64,000 bases of DNA, taken from assembly GCF_002002925.1 (NCBI RefSeq), contig NZ_CP019511.1, positions 3,813,001 to 3,877,000 of the forward strand, written 5' to 3'. Positions 43,580 to 54,200 of this stretch are shown piece by piece. The stretch is from Sphingomonas sp. LM7 (GTDB taxonomy: Bacteria; Pseudomonadota; Alphaproteobacteria; Sphingomonadales; Sphingomonadaceae). The notes under the pieces were generated by a model that was not told where the DNA came from, searched no databases, and saw nothing but the letters and a program-made list of their open reading frames with translations. The position numbers and the translations under genes are program-made. Every line of letters begins with the position of its first letter. Positions within the stretch are counted from its first letter, which is position 1.

Positions 43580-43677
43580 ATAAATACGATAAATGAACCA
43601 ACCACGCCGGATCCGGCGTCACAGGCGGGCACAAGAGCGCGGCATCAGCCGCCGGCGCCCGGGGCAGGGAGGAAGCA

Positions 43678-45312
43678 ATGACGAGTCTCTCGAACATCGA
43701 TCTGTTCGTCGTGATCGCCTATGCGATCGGAATTTTCGGCCTTGCCCAATGGGTTAGCCGGGAAAAGGCGGGCCATGCCAAGGATACGTCGGATTATTTC
43801 CTCGCATCCAAGTCGCTGCCCTGGTGGGCGATCGGCGCGTCGCTGATCGCCGCAAATATTTCTGCAGAACAAATCGTCGGCATGGCCGGTTCGGGCTATG
43901 CGATCGGCCTCGCGATCGCTTCCTATGAATGGATGGCGGCGCTGACGCTGCTGATCGTCGGCAAATACTTCCTGCCGATCTTCCTGAAGAACGAGATTTA
44001 CACGATGCCGCAGTTCCTCGAGCAGCGGTTCGGCCGTGTGCTCCCGGTGCTGATGGCGGTGTTCTGGCTCGCGCTTTATGTATTCGTGAACCTTACTTCG
44101 ATCATCTGGCTGGGTTCGATCGCAGTCAACAAGGTGGCGGGCGTCGATCAGACCGCGGCGCTCATCGGCCTCGGCGGCTTCGCCTTGCTTTATCAGCTCT
44201 ATGGCGGGCTCAAGGCAGTGGCGCTCACCGACATCGTCCAAGTGACGCTGCTCGTGCTCGGCGGCCTTGTGGTTTCGTACCTCACGCTCGACCAGATCGG
44301 CGGCGGTGCAGGCGTGCTCGCCGGCTTCAACGTGCTCACCGAGCGCGCGCCGAGCCACTTCGACATGATCCTCGAGCAGGACAATCCCTTCTACAAGGAT
44401 CTGCCCGGCATCGCGGTGCTGGTCGGCGGCATGTGGATCGCCAACCTGTCCTATTGGGGCTTCAACCAGTACATCATCCAGCGCGCGCTTGCCGCCAAGA
44501 ACCTGGGCGAAGCGCAGAAGGGCGTGGTGTTCGCCGCGTTCCTAAAGCTGATCATGCCGGTGATCATCGTGCTGCCGGGCATCGCCGCGGTGGTGCTGGC
44601 GCCAGATCTCGCCAAGCCCGATGAAGCCTATCCGACAATGATGCGGCTGTTGCCCCCGGGCCTGCTCGGCCTCGTCTTCGCGGCATTGATCGCGGCAATC
44701 ATCGCCTCGACGGCTTCGAAGATCAATTCGATCGCCACCATCTTCACGCTCGATCTATACGCCAAGGCTCGCGGCATGAAGACCCGCGGCGAGGACGGCG
44801 TCGCCGTAGTCGAGGGGCAGGAGAAGCATCTAGTCCTCGTCGGCCGCATCGTTGCCGCGATTGCGGTGGTGATCGCGATCATCGCCGCCAAGCCGCTGAT
44901 TGGCCAGTCGGACCAGGCCTTCCAGTTCATCCAGGAATTCTCGGGCTTCTTCACGCCTGGCATCACGGTGATCTTCCTGCTTGGCCTGTTCTGGAAGCCC
45001 GCGACCGAAGCCGGTGCGATCGTCGCCGCGCTCACGTCGGTGCTGCTCTCCTACATCCTCAAGATCGGAATCCCGTCGGACTTCCTGCCGGACGCGCTGA
45101 ACGCCTATCTCTTCCCGTTCATGAACCGCATGATGTTCGTGTTCGTGGTGAGCCTGTTCCTCGCAATGGCCGTCTCGCTGCTGGTGCGTGGCCGCGGCGA
45201 TGCCAACCGAGTGACGATGGAAGGCGTGACCTTCCGCACCACGGGGGCGTTCAACATCGCCGGCGTCGGCGTGATCCTCATCCTCATCGCATTGTACGCG
45301 ACCTGGTGGTGA
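43678..45312 (+). CDS. Sodium/solute symporter, vSGLT-like
   Basis: This 544-residue SSS-family protein has about 14 hydrophobic helices. It resembles the vSGLT sugar carrier: S-L-I-A-A-N-I-S-A-E-Q-I-V-G-M, G-S-G-Y-A-I-G-L-A, A-S-Y-E-W-M-A-A, and Y-Q-L-Y-G-G-L-K-A-V in the middle. A-S-T-A-S-K-I-N-S late in the protein is near the sodium site. Operon position with dgoK and dgoA points to galactose or galactonate import coupled to sodium. ATG 43678 follows GGGAGGAAGC. Confidence 0.88.
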   Translation: MTSLSNIDLFVVIAYAIGIFGLAQWVSREKAGHAKDTSDYFLASKSLPWWAIGASLIAANISAEQIVGMAGSGYAIGLAIASYEWMAALTLLIVGKYFLPIFLKNEIYTMPQFLEQRFGRVLPVLMAVFWLALYVFVNLTSIIWLGSIAVNKVAGVDQTAALIGLGGFALLYQLYGGLKAVALTDIVQVTLLVLGGLVVSYLTLDQIGGGAGVLAGFNVLTERAPSHFDMILEQDNPFYKDLPGIAVLVGGMWIANLSYWGFNQYIIQRALAAKNLGEAQKGVVFAAFLKLIMPVIIVLPGIAAVVLAPDLAKPDEAYPTMMRLLPPGLLGLVFAALIAAIIASTASKINSIATIFTLDLYAKARGMKTRGEDGVAVVEGQEKHLVLVGRIVAAIAVVIAIIAAKPLIGQSDQAFQFIQEFSGFFTPGITVIFLLGLFWKPATEAGAIVAALTSVLLSYILKIGIPSDFLPDALNAYLFPFMNRMMFVFVVSLFLAMAVSLLVRGRGDANRVTMEGVTFRTTGAFNIAGVGVILILIALYATWW

Positions 45313-46175
45313 GTTTCGGCAGCCGCTTCCTCGCCGTCGATTGGGGCACGACCAACCGGCGCGTGTTCCTGATCGACGGCGGCGCGGTCGTGCAGACCGA
45401 GCGCGACGATCGGGGTGTGACTTCGGTCGAGGACTTCGACGCGGAGGCAGTTGCGATCCGCGGCCGCTTCGGCGAGTTGCCGATGCTGCTAGCGGGCATG
45501 GTCGGCTCGAACATTGGCTGGCGGCCGGCGCCCTATGTCGCCGCGCCCGCCGGGGTCGCCGAACTCGCGGCAGGCCTGTTGTGGATCGACGACCGCACGG
45601 CTATCGTGCCCGGCATCTCGACGTTGGTCGGTGGGCGTCCCGACGTGATGCGCGGCGAGGAAGTCCAACTGCTCGGCGCCGTCGCGGCGGGGCTGGTGCC
45701 AAGGGACGCGCTGCTCGCCCAGCCCGGCACCCATTGCAAATGGGTGGAGATGGAGGGCGGCAAGGTCGCCGACTTCGTCACGGCGATGACCGGTGAGCTG
45801 TTTGCACTGCTGCGCAAGCACGGACTGCTCGCCACGCAGCTTGCGGGCGAGGTGACGCTCGGCGCCGCGTTCCTCGAAGGCGTCGAGGACGGCAAGCGCC
45901 AGGATCTCGCCGCGTCGCTGTTCGGCATCCGCGCCGCGAAGATGCTTGGGGCGCGCGCCGACGCAGATGCCGCGTCTTATGCCAGCGGACTGCTCATCGG
46001 CACCGATGTCGCCGCACGCCTTGCGACTTCGGGGCACGACACCGTCCATATCCTCGCCGATCCGGTGCTCGGCGGGCTTTATTCCGCGGCGATCGAGGCC
46101 CATGGCCGCGCCGCGCACCTGATCGACAGCCATGCTGCGTTCGTCGCTGGCATCAACGAGATTGTGAGACAATGA
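45306..46175 (+). CDS. dgoK: 2-dehydro-3-deoxygalactonokinase
   Basis: This 289-residue kinase phosphorylates 2-keto-3-deoxygalactonate at O6. It shows the ASKHA-type phosphate loop L-A-V-D-W-G-T-T-N-R-R, then M-L-L-A-G-M-V-G-S-N-I-G-W. D-V-M-R-G-E-E-V-Q-L-L-G and P-G-T-H-C-K-W-V-E complete the DgoK signature. The start is one of two adjacent GTG codons (45306 or 45309), overlapping the symporter stop. Its stop overlaps dgoA by ATGA, so the three genes form one operon. Confidence 0.92.
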   Translation: MVSFGSRFLAVDWGTTNRRVFLIDGGAVVQTERDDRGVTSVEDFDAEAVAIRGRFGELPMLLAGMVGSNIGWRPAPYVAAPAGVAELAAGLLWIDDRTAIVPGISTLVGGRPDVMRGEEVQLLGAVAAGLVPRDALLAQPGTHCKWVEMEGGKVADFVTAMTGELFALLRKHGLLATQLAGEVTLGAAFLEGVEDGKRQDLAASLFGIRAAKMLGARADADAASYASGLLIGTDVAARLATSGHDTVHILADPVLGGLYSAAIEAHGRAAHLIDSHAAFVAGINEIVRQ

Positions 46176-46801
46176 GCCATATCGCCGCCTTCGATGCCGC
46201 CTTTGCGCGCTGCCCGCTTATCGCCATCCTGCGCGGGGTGAAGCCCGACGAAGTCGAGGGGATCGGCGACGCGCTGGTCGACGCTGGCTTCACGCTGATC
46301 GAAGTGCCGCTGAACTCGCCCGAGCCTCTCGACAGCATCGCCCGGCTGGCCCGCCGCTTCGAGGGCAGGGCGGTGATCGGCGCGGGCACCGTGCTCACCG
46401 AAGACCAGGTCCGGCAAGTCGCCGGGGCCGGCGGCACGATGATCATCTCGCCCAACGCCAACATCCGCGTGATCGCGGCCAGCGCCCAAGCCGGCCTGGT
46501 CTCGCTCCCCGGCGTCGTCACGCCAACCGAGGCCTTTGCCGCGCTCGAGGCCGGTGCCACGGCGCTCAAGCTTTTCCCGGCCGAGGGATCGAGCCCGGAG
46601 ATACTCAAGGCGATGCGCGCGGTGCTTCCCAAGGACCTGCGCCTGCTGCCCGTAGGCGGTGTCGCGCCCGACACCATGACGCCGTGGCGCGAAGCCGGCG
46701 CCGACGGCTTCGGGCTGGGATCGGCGCTGTACAGGGTGGGTCTCATCGCGGCCGAAGTCGGCGAACGGGCACGCGCGTTCGTCTCTGCACTGGCAAGCTG
46801 A
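46172..46801 (+). CDS. dgoA: 2-dehydro-3-deoxy-6-phosphogalactonate aldolase
   Basis: This 209-residue class I aldolase splits 6-phospho-2-keto-3-deoxygalactonate to pyruvate and glyceraldehyde-3-phosphate. Key parts are I-L-R-G-V-K, I-E-V-P-L-N-S-P and G-A-G-T-V-L. I-I-S-P-N-A-N and A-L-K-L-F-P-A-E, with the Schiff-base Lys133, complete the set. Related KDPG aldolases share the fold, but pairing with dgoK supports the galactonate role. It starts inside the dgoK stop and is the last gene of the operon; the halogenase begins 40 bases later. Confidence 0.92.
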   Translation: MSHIAAFDAAFARCPLIAILRGVKPDEVEGIGDALVDAGFTLIEVPLNSPEPLDSIARLARRFEGRAVIGAGTVLTEDQVRQVAGAGGTMIISPNANIRVIAASAQAGLVSLPGVVTPTEAFAALEAGATALKLFPAEGSSPEILKAMRAVLPKDLRLLPVGGVAPDTMTPWREAGADGFGLGSALYRVGLIAAEVGERARAFVSALAS

Positions 46802-46841
46802 CCCGATAATCGCCTACACCCGCGCCCGGAGAGGGGGCGAG

Positions 46842-48335
46842 GTGACTCAACCACGCAAAAATGTCGTCGTCGTCGGTGGGGGCACCGCAGGCTGGATGGT
46901 CGCGTCGGCGATCGCCAAGCTGCTGCCGCACGCGGCCAGTGTCGAGCTGATCGAATCCGCCGAGATCGGCATCGTCGGGGTGGGCGAGGCGACGCTGCCG
47001 CATCTGCGCGCTTTCATCCAGACGCTCGGGCTCGACGAGGCCGAGTTCATGGCGGCCACGCACGCCACCTACAAGCTCGGCATCGAGTTCCGCGATTTCG
47101 GCAAGCCGGGTGACGTCTATCTCCACCCCTTCGGCGTGTTCGGCCAGCCGCTGAACGGCGTGCCTTTCCTGCACTGGTGGCTGCGGATGCATGCGCAGGG
47201 GCGGGGCGGCGAGATCGCCGAATATTCGGTTGCCAATGTGATGGCGGTGCAGCAGCGCTTCGCAGTGCCCGCCGCGGACCCGACCACGCTGCTCTCGACC
47301 TATGGCTATGCCTATCAATTCGATGCGACGAAGTTCGGACCGTTCCTGCGCGGCTTTGCCGAAAAGCGCGGCGTGACGCGCACCGAAGGCCGGATCGTCA
47401 CGGTAGATCGCGATGGCGAAAGCGGCGACGTCGCCGCGGTGGTGCTGGAAAGCGGCGCACGGGTGGAAGGCGATTTGTTCGTCGATTGCTCGGGCTTTCG
47501 CAGCCTGTTGCTCGGCGACGCGCTCGGCGAGGAATGGGAAGACTGGTCGCATTGGCTGCCATGCGATCGCGCGACGGCGCTGCCCTGCGCCTCGCCGCGG
47601 GGCGAAATCGAGCCAGTCACCCGCGCCACGGCGATGGCCGCTGGCTGGCGCTGGCGGATCCCCCTCCAGCACCGCGTCGGCAACGGCTATGTCTATTCGA
47701 GCGCGCATCTCTCCGACGATGCCGCCTCGGATGCGATCCTCGCTGCAGTCGATGGCGAGCCGCTCGCCGAGCCGCGCATGCTGCGGTTCCGCGCCGGTCG
47801 CCGCAAGCGCAGCTGGTCGCACAATGTCGTCGCGATCGGGCTTGCCTCGGGCTTTCTCGAACCGCTCGAATCGACCAGCATCTATCTGGCGCAGGCGGCG
47901 ATCACCCAGCTGCTAGACCTGTTCCCGATCGGGCCGATCGAGGATGCCGATCGCGACGCGTTCAACACGCAGATCGATTATGAATATGACCGAATCCGCG
48001 ACTTCCTGATCCTCCATTATCACGCCAGCACGCGCGATGATTCGGAGTTCTGGCGCTATGTTCGCCACATGCCGATTCCGGACAGCCTTGCCGAGAAGAT
48101 CGAACTGTTCCGCCGTGCCGGGCGCATCCAGCGCTATAGCCGCGGGCTGTTCTTCGAGCCGAGCTGGATCGCGGTGATGATCGGGCAGGGGATCATCCCG
48201 CAAGCGTGGGACCAGCGCGTCGATGCCGCCAATCCAGGCGAACTGGGGCAGGCGCTCGATCGGCTGCGCGGGCAGATCGCCCGTGAAGTGGCGACGCTTC
48301 CGGGCCACCGCGCTGCGCTCGGGCTGTCGGCGTGA
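46842..48335 (+). CDS. Flavin-dependent tryptophan halogenase family protein
   Basis: This 497-residue flavoprotein has all the marks of the PrnA-like group. They are the FAD loop V-V-G-G-G-T-A-G-W, the key Lys78 in Y-K-L-G-I-E-F, the G-W-R-W-R-I-P motif near residue 270, and Glu343 in L-E-S-T-S-I. So it should be able to make HOCl or HOBr and halogenate something. Many sphingomonad and Caulobacter copies sit near TonB receptors, and their substrates are unknown. It starts at GTG 46842 after GGAGAGGGGG. The next gene overlaps it. Confidence 0.87.
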   Translation: MTQPRKNVVVVGGGTAGWMVASAIAKLLPHAASVELIESAEIGIVGVGEATLPHLRAFIQTLGLDEAEFMAATHATYKLGIEFRDFGKPGDVYLHPFGVFGQPLNGVPFLHWWLRMHAQGRGGEIAEYSVANVMAVQQRFAVPAADPTTLLSTYGYAYQFDATKFGPFLRGFAEKRGVTRTEGRIVTVDRDGESGDVAAVVLESGARVEGDLFVDCSGFRSLLLGDALGEEWEDWSHWLPCDRATALPCASPRGEIEPVTRATAMAAGWRWRIPLQHRVGNGYVYSSAHLSDDAASDAILAAVDGEPLAEPRMLRFRAGRRKRSWSHNVVAIGLASGFLEPLESTSIYLAQAAITQLLDLFPIGPIEDADRDAFNTQIDYEYDRIRDFLILHYHASTRDDSEFWRYVRHMPIPDSLAEKIELFRRAGRIQRYSRGLFFEPSWIAVMIGQGIIPQAWDQRVDAANPGELGQALDRLRGQIAREVATLPGHRAALGLSA

Positions 48336-49792
48336 GCGATCGCGCGATCCGCAGCGTCGCGATACTGGGCGGCGGCATCACCGGCCTGTCCGCCGCGGCG
48401 GCATTCGCGCGCGCGTTGCCCGGAATCGCAGTCACGGTTATCGAGACACCGCCCGATTCCGCTGCGCTCGCCGACCTGTTGCCCGGCAGCACCAGCACGA
48501 TCCACCGCTTCCACGCCAGTATCGGCCTCGACGAACCGGCGCTGATCCGCGCGGGCGCCGCCGTGCCGCGGCTCGGTCTGCGCTTCGAGAACTGGCCGGC
48601 GGGCGCCGCGACCTGGTATCATGTCCATGGCGATCACGGCGCGGCCGCCGGGCCCATCGCCTTTCATCAGCTCTGGGCACGCGCACGCCGCGAGGGTCGG
48701 GCGGAAGCCTGGCACTGCTATGCCGCCGCCGGCGTACTCGCCGAGGCGGGCAGATTCGCCCATCCCCAACCCGGCACGCCGCTGGCAACGTTCGACTATG
48801 CGCTGCGGCTCGATCCGGCGCGCTATCGTGCGGTGCTTGCGGCACTGGCCGATCAGCTGCGCGTCGCTCGGGTTGCGGGTGCATTCGGCGGCATCGAGCG
48901 GCGCGCGGAGGGCGGCGTGGCGGCATTGCTTCTCACCGATGGCCGGCGGGTCGAGGCCGATCTCTATCTCGATGCCTCAGGGCCATCTGCTGCGTTGGCC
49001 GCTGCCGTCGCCGACGGGTTCGAGGACTGGCGCGACGCGCTGCCGTTCGATCGCGTGCAGCTCGGCGAATCCCCGCCCAGCGCCGCGGATCCCAACGACA
49101 CGATTATCGGCGGCGCCGCGAATGGCTGGCAGTTCGTCACCCCGCTGCCGGGCAAGACCCTGCTGGGCCGTATCCATTCCTCAGCCGGCGCGCCCGATAG
49201 CGGAGCGCCCGCAATCGCGATCCGTCCGGGGCGGCGCAGCCAACCCTGGGTCGGCAACGTCCTGGCAGTCGGCGACGCCGCGGTCGCGCTCGATCCGTTG
49301 CACTGGCCCAACCTGCACCTCGCGCAAAGCGGCATCGCCCGCGCGATCGAGTTGCTGCCGGGGCGCGACTGCCACCCTGTCGAGATCGCCGAATATAATC
49401 GGCGTGCGCGCGAAGAGACGATCCGGATGCGCGATTTCCAGGCGCTCCATTACCTCCGCGCGGGCGTGGTGATCACCGCCCCCGAAAGCCTTGCCGCCAC
49501 ACTCCAGCAGTTCGAGCGCCGCGGCCGGCTGATCCATCACGACGAGGACAGCCTGCTCGAGGAGATCTGGCTTGCGGCGCTGCTCGGGTTGGGCGTGCTG
49601 CCGGTCGCCATCGACTCCCTCGCCGCGGCCGTGCCCGCCGCGGCGGCAATTGCCGGCATGGCCGAGATGCGTGTCGGCCTGTCGCAATTGCCGCAGCGCC
49701 TGCCGCCCTATGCCGATTATCTGGTGCGCTGCGGCGTGCCCAGGACCTGGCCGTCGCGCCGTCCATCTGAGCCTGCCGACGGTCAGGGCTGA
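48332..49792 (+). CDS. Degenerate halogenase-like flavoprotein
   Basis: This 486-residue paralogue of the upstream halogenase retains the nucleotide loop I-L-G-G-G-I-T-G-L-S but lacks the catalytic features. The Lys position reads P-R-L-G-L-R-F (Arg80). The G-W-R-W-R-I-P motif reads G-W-Q-F-V-T-P. The L-E-S-T-S region reads L-H-W-P-N (His324, Trp325). It may bind flavin but should not halogenate by the known mechanism. It overlaps the upstream gene by GTGA and its 3' end overlaps the efflux gene by 10 bases. Possible roles are a partner subunit, a reductase or a sensor. Confidence 0.75.
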   Translation: MSDRAIRSVAILGGGITGLSAAAAFARALPGIAVTVIETPPDSAALADLLPGSTSTIHRFHASIGLDEPALIRAGAAVPRLGLRFENWPAGAATWYHVHGDHGAAAGPIAFHQLWARARREGRAEAWHCYAAAGVLAEAGRFAHPQPGTPLATFDYALRLDPARYRAVLAALADQLRVARVAGAFGGIERRAEGGVAALLLTDGRRVEADLYLDASGPSAALAAAVADGFEDWRDALPFDRVQLGESPPSAADPNDTIIGGAANGWQFVTPLPGKTLLGRIHSSAGAPDSGAPAIAIRPGRRSQPWVGNVLAVGDAAVALDPLHWPNLHLAQSGIARAIELLPGRDCHPVEIAEYNRRAREETIRMRDFQALHYLRAGVVITAPESLAATLQQFERRGRLIHHDEDSLLEEIWLAALLGLGVLPVAIDSLAAAVPAAAAIAGMAEMRVGLSQLPQRLPPYADYLVRCGVPRTWPSRRPSEPADGQG

Positions 49793-51228
49793 GGAGTAGT
49801 CGCCTCGGGGCCTTGCGGCGTCGCTCGCAGCAGCGAATCGCCGCCAAGCGTGCGATAAAGGGTCACCAGATTGCTCGCCTGCACCAGCCGTGTGTTCACC
49901 AAAGTACGCCGCGCCGAATAGAGCGAGCGCTGCGCGTCGAGGCTCGACAGGAACGTGTCGATCCCGCCGCGATAGCGTGCCTCGGCAAGCTGAAACGTGT
50001 CTGCCGCGGCATCGGCCTGTGCCTGCGTCGCGCGCAACTGCTCGGTAATCGTGCCGCGCCGCGCCAGCGCATCGGCGACTTCGCGGAATGCCGATTGGAT
50101 CGCACGCTCATAGGTGGCGACTGCGGCTTCCTGCTGCGCCTCGCTCAGCCGCACATTGGCGCGGCCCGCGCCGGCGTTGAAGATCGAATAGCTCGCATCC
50201 GCCCCCGCCGACCAGGTGAACCCGCCGCCGCTGAACAGTCCGGTCAGCGCATTGCTGGCGAGCCCGAGCAGCCCGGTCAGCGAAATGCGGGGGAACAGCG
50301 CAGCGCGGGCGGCGCCGATCTGGGCGTTGGCGGCGCGGAGCGTGTATTCGGCCTGCACCACGTCGGGGCGGCGCAACAGCACGCTCGAATCGATCCCGGC
50401 GGGCAGCTCGGCGATCATCGGCGCCGCCTCGTCCAGCGACGTGGGGAGCAGGTTCGAGCCGATCGGCGCGCCGACAAGCAATTGCATCGCGTTGATGTCC
50501 TGCGCCAGCGCGGTGCGCTGCTCGGCAAGGTCGGCGCGTGCGGCTTCGAGTACCTGCTCGGCCTGACGCAGGTCGGTGCGCGGCGCGATCCCGCCCTCGA
50601 GCCGCGCGCGGGTCAGCCGTACGCTGTTCTCGGCATTGCCCGCAGTATCCTGCGCAATCTTGAGTAGGCTGGCGTCGGCGGCATAGCGCAGCCACGCGTC
50701 CGCGATGTCGCCGACCAGCGTCAGATAAGTCGCGCGTGCGCCCGCTTCGGTAGCGAAATAACGGTTCTGCTCGGCGCGGGTGAGCGAAGCGACGCGTCCG
50801 AACAAGTCGAGCTCGAAGCCGGTGATTCCCACGTCGGCAGTGAAACTGGTGCGCGCGCCCGAAGCGCCGCTCGCGGTGCTGCCGCTGCTGCGCTCGCCGC
50901 CCAGCACGGTCGCGCCCGCGCCGGCAGTGACTTCGGGAAAGCGGTCGGCGCGCTGGATGCGATATTGCTCGCGCGCGGCGCGGATGTTCGCCGCGGCGAG
51001 GCGCAGGTCGCGATTCTCGGTCAGCGCCCGGGCGACCAGCGCCTGCAGCCGCGGATCGCGGAAGATGTCGCGATAGGTCACCGCGGGCAATGTCGCCTCG
51101 CTGCTCGCCAGATAGGCGTCGCCGACCGGCCAGCTTGGCGGCACCGGCGCCGCCGGCTGGACGTATTTGGGCTCCATTGAGCAGCTGGCGAGGGCAGTCG
51201 CCGCGAGAAACAGAACCGCGCGCTTCAT
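49783..51228 (-). CDS. RND efflux outer-membrane lipoprotein (NodT/OprM type)
   Basis: This 481-residue outer-membrane channel has a lipobox (A-T-A-L-A-S-C) with acylated Cys near residue 16. Two repeated helical blocks are typical of TolC-like proteins, with G-F-E-L-D-L-F-G-R-V near residue 140 and R-P-D-V-V-Q-A-E in the middle. It forms the exit duct for the pump upstream. The ATG at 51228 overlaps the pump stop by ATGA; the larger open frame to 52011 is a shadow. It is the last gene of the three-gene operon. Confidence 0.93.
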   Translation of the reverse strand: MKRAVLFLAATALASCSMEPKYVQPAAPVPPSWPVGDAYLASSEATLPAVTYRDIFRDPRLQALVARALTENRDLRLAAANIRAAREQYRIQRADRFPEVTAGAGATVLGGERSSGSTASGASGARTSFTADVGITGFELDLFGRVASLTRAEQNRYFATEAGARATYLTLVGDIADAWLRYAADASLLKIAQDTAGNAENSVRLTRARLEGGIAPRTDLRQAEQVLEAARADLAEQRTALAQDINAMQLLVGAPIGSNLLPTSLDEAAPMIAELPAGIDSSVLLRRPDVVQAEYTLRAANAQIGAARAALFPRISLTGLLGLASNALTGLFSGGGFTWSAGADASYSIFNAGAGRANVRLSEAQQEAAVATYERAIQSAFREVADALARRGTITEQLRATQAQADAAADTFQLAEARYRGGIDTFLSSLDAQRSLYSARRTLVNTRLVQASNLVTLYRTLGGDSLLRATPQGPEATTPQP

Positions 51229-54200
51229 GCCGCCGCCTCCGGCTTCTTGCCGCGTTCGCGCAATGCCTTGAGCCCGTCGCGCACGCCGCGGCGGACAAGG
51301 ACGAAGAACAACGGGATGTAGAAGATCGCCAGGATCGTCGCGGTCAGCATCCCGCCGATCACCGCGGTGCCGATCGCGATGCGGCTGTTTGCCCCGGCGC
51401 CGGTCGAGATCGCGAGCGGCAGCACGCCGAAAATGAAGGCGAGGCTGGTCATCAGGATCGGACGCAGTCTGATGCGGGCCGCTTCCAGCGCCGCGTCGAT
51501 CACGCGCTTGCCTTCCTTCTCGGCACGCTCGGCGAACTCGATCATCAGGATGGCGTTCTTGGCGGCTAGGCCCATCGTCGTGAGCAGGCCGATCTGGAGA
51601 TAGACGTCGTTCTGCAACCCGCGCAGCGTCACGGCAAACACCGCGCCGACAAGCCCCAGCGGGATCACCAGCAGCACGGCCACCGGGATCGACCAGCTCT
51701 CGTACAAGGCCGCAAGGCACAGGAACACGACGAGCAGCGACACAGCGTACAGATAAGGCGCCTGCCCCGACGACAGCCGCTCCTGGAACGACAGCCCCGA
51801 CCATGCGACGCTGGTGCCCGGGATCTGCGAGGCGAGCTCCTCGATCCGGCGCATCGCATCGCCCGAGCTCTGCCCCGGCGCGGCCTGGCCCTGGATCTCG
51901 AACGAAGGAATGCCCTGGAAGCGCGACATCGTCGTCGGCGCGGTGGCCCAGCTGGTCTGCGCGAACGAAGAGAAGGGTGCCATCTCGCCGCTGCGGGTGC
52001 GGACGAACCATTCGTCGATATTGCCGGGCGAGGCGCGATATTGCGCGTCGCCCTGAACATAGACGCGCTTCACGCGTCCGCGATCGATGAAGTCGTTGAC
52101 GTAACGCCCGCCCCAGGCCGTGGACAGCGTCGAATTGACGTCGCCCTGGCCGATGCCGAGCGCGGCGAGTTTCTGCTGGTCGATATCGACCTTGAGCGTC
52201 GCCACGTCGGGCAGGTCGGACAGGCGCACCTGGGCGAGCGCGGGATCGCTGTTCGCGGCGGCGAGCAGCCTGTCGCGCGCGGCGAGGAATTGCTCGCGCG
52301 ACATGCCGCTGGAATTCTGCAGCTGCACGGTGAAGCCGCTCGACTGGCCGAGACCACGGATCGACGGCGGCACCAGCGCGAAGACCTGGGCATCGCGGAA
52401 GTTGCGGAACGCCCCCGACGCGCGCTGGACGATCGCCTCAGCGCCGTTCTCGGTGCCCTTGCGCTTCGACCAGTCGGCGAGGTTGATGAAGCCCTGTCCG
52501 GTATTCTGGCCGCTCGCGCCACCACCGCCGCCGCCACCGGTGACAGTGAACATCGTTGCGGTGTTCGCGCCTTCCTGGCCCATGAAATAGCGCTCGACGG
52601 CCTGCTGCACTTCCTGCGTGCGGCTCTGCGTCGCGCCGGCGGGCAGGCGAAATTGCACCGATGCCGCGCCCTGGTCCTCGGTCGGCAGGAAGCCGGTGGG
52701 CAGGCGCGTGAACATCAGCACCAGCAACAGGCACACCGCGGCATAGAGCAGCAGGAACAGCCATTTGCGGTCGACCACGGTGCCGACGGTGCGCACATAG
52801 CGCTCGACGCCGCGGTCGAAATTGCGGTTGAAGCCGTCACGGGCGCGGGCGAAGAAATTGCCGACCCTGGGGAAGCGCCGCTCGATAAAGCCATTGCCAT
52901 GCTCGCTCTTCTTCTTGAGCAGGGTCGCAGTGAGCGCAGGCGTGAGGATCAGCGCCACCAGCACCGACAGTACCATCGCCGACACGATCGTCACTGAGAA
53001 TTGGCGGTAGATCACGCCGGTCGATCCGCCGAAGAACGCCATGGGCAGGAACACCGCGGAAAGCACCAGCCCGATGCCGACCAGCGCGAACTGGATCTGC
53101 TCCATCGACTGGATCGTCGCGTCGCGCGGCGAGAGGTCGGGGTCCTCCTCCATCAGCCGCTCGACATTCTCGACTACGACGATCGCGTCGTCGACGAGCA
53201 TGCCGATCGCGAGCACCAGCCCGAACAGCGTCAGCGTGTTGATCGAGAAGCCGAGCGCATAGAACACTGCGAAGGTGCCGAGCAGCACCACCGGCACCGC
53301 GATGAACGGGATCAGCGTCGCCCGCCAGTTCTGGAGGAAGATGAACATCACGATCACGACGAGGATGATCGCCTCGACCAGCGTCTTCACCACTTCCTCG
53401 ATCGAAAGCTTGATGAAGGCCGTCGTGTCGTTGGCATAGGCGAATTTGAAGCCCGCCGGGAAACCGCGTGCGATCTCCTCGACCTTGGCCTTGACCAGCT
53501 CGGCGGTCTCGAGCGCGTCGGCGGCGGGGGCCAGGCTGATCGCGATGCCTGCGCCCGGATGGCCGTTGACGCGGCTGACCGCGTTGTAGCTCTCGGCGCC
53601 GAGCTCGACGCGTGCGACGTCCTTGAGCAGCACATTGGCGCCGCTGGTCTCGGTCTTGAGGATGATTTGCTCGAACTGTGCCGGGGTCTGCAGCCGCGAC
53701 TGGGCAGTGACGGTGGCATTGAGCATCTGCGTGCTCGGCTGGGGTTGGCCGCCGATCTCCCCGGCCGCCACTTCGGTATTCTGGTTGGTGATGGCAGTGA
53801 TCACGTCGCTGGGCATCAGCGCATAGCTGGCCAGCCGATCGGGGTTCAGCCAGATCCGCATCGCATAGGGCGCGCCGAACACATTGGTTTCGCCCACGCC
53901 GGGAATCCGCGCGAGCTGGTCCTGCATGTTGGAGGCCATCCAGTCCGACACGTCCTGGTTGGTGCGCTTGTCGGTCTCGTCATAGACGCCGACGATCATC
54001 AGGAAGTCGGGGTTGGACTTGGTGACGCGCAAACCCTGCTGCTGGACCTGCTGGGGCAGGCGGGACAGCGCCTGCTGGACCTGGTTCTGGACTTGGACCT
54101 GCGCGATGTCCGGATCGGTGCCCTTCTCGAACGTCGCCGAGATATTGACCTGTCCGCGCGAGGTGGAGGACGAGCTGAAATAGATCAGTCCGTCGATCCC

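Noticed and set aside
49783..52011. An extended frame before the outer-membrane channel
   Set aside because: The extra part is the RND pump gene in another frame. The lipoprotein signal begins at 51228.
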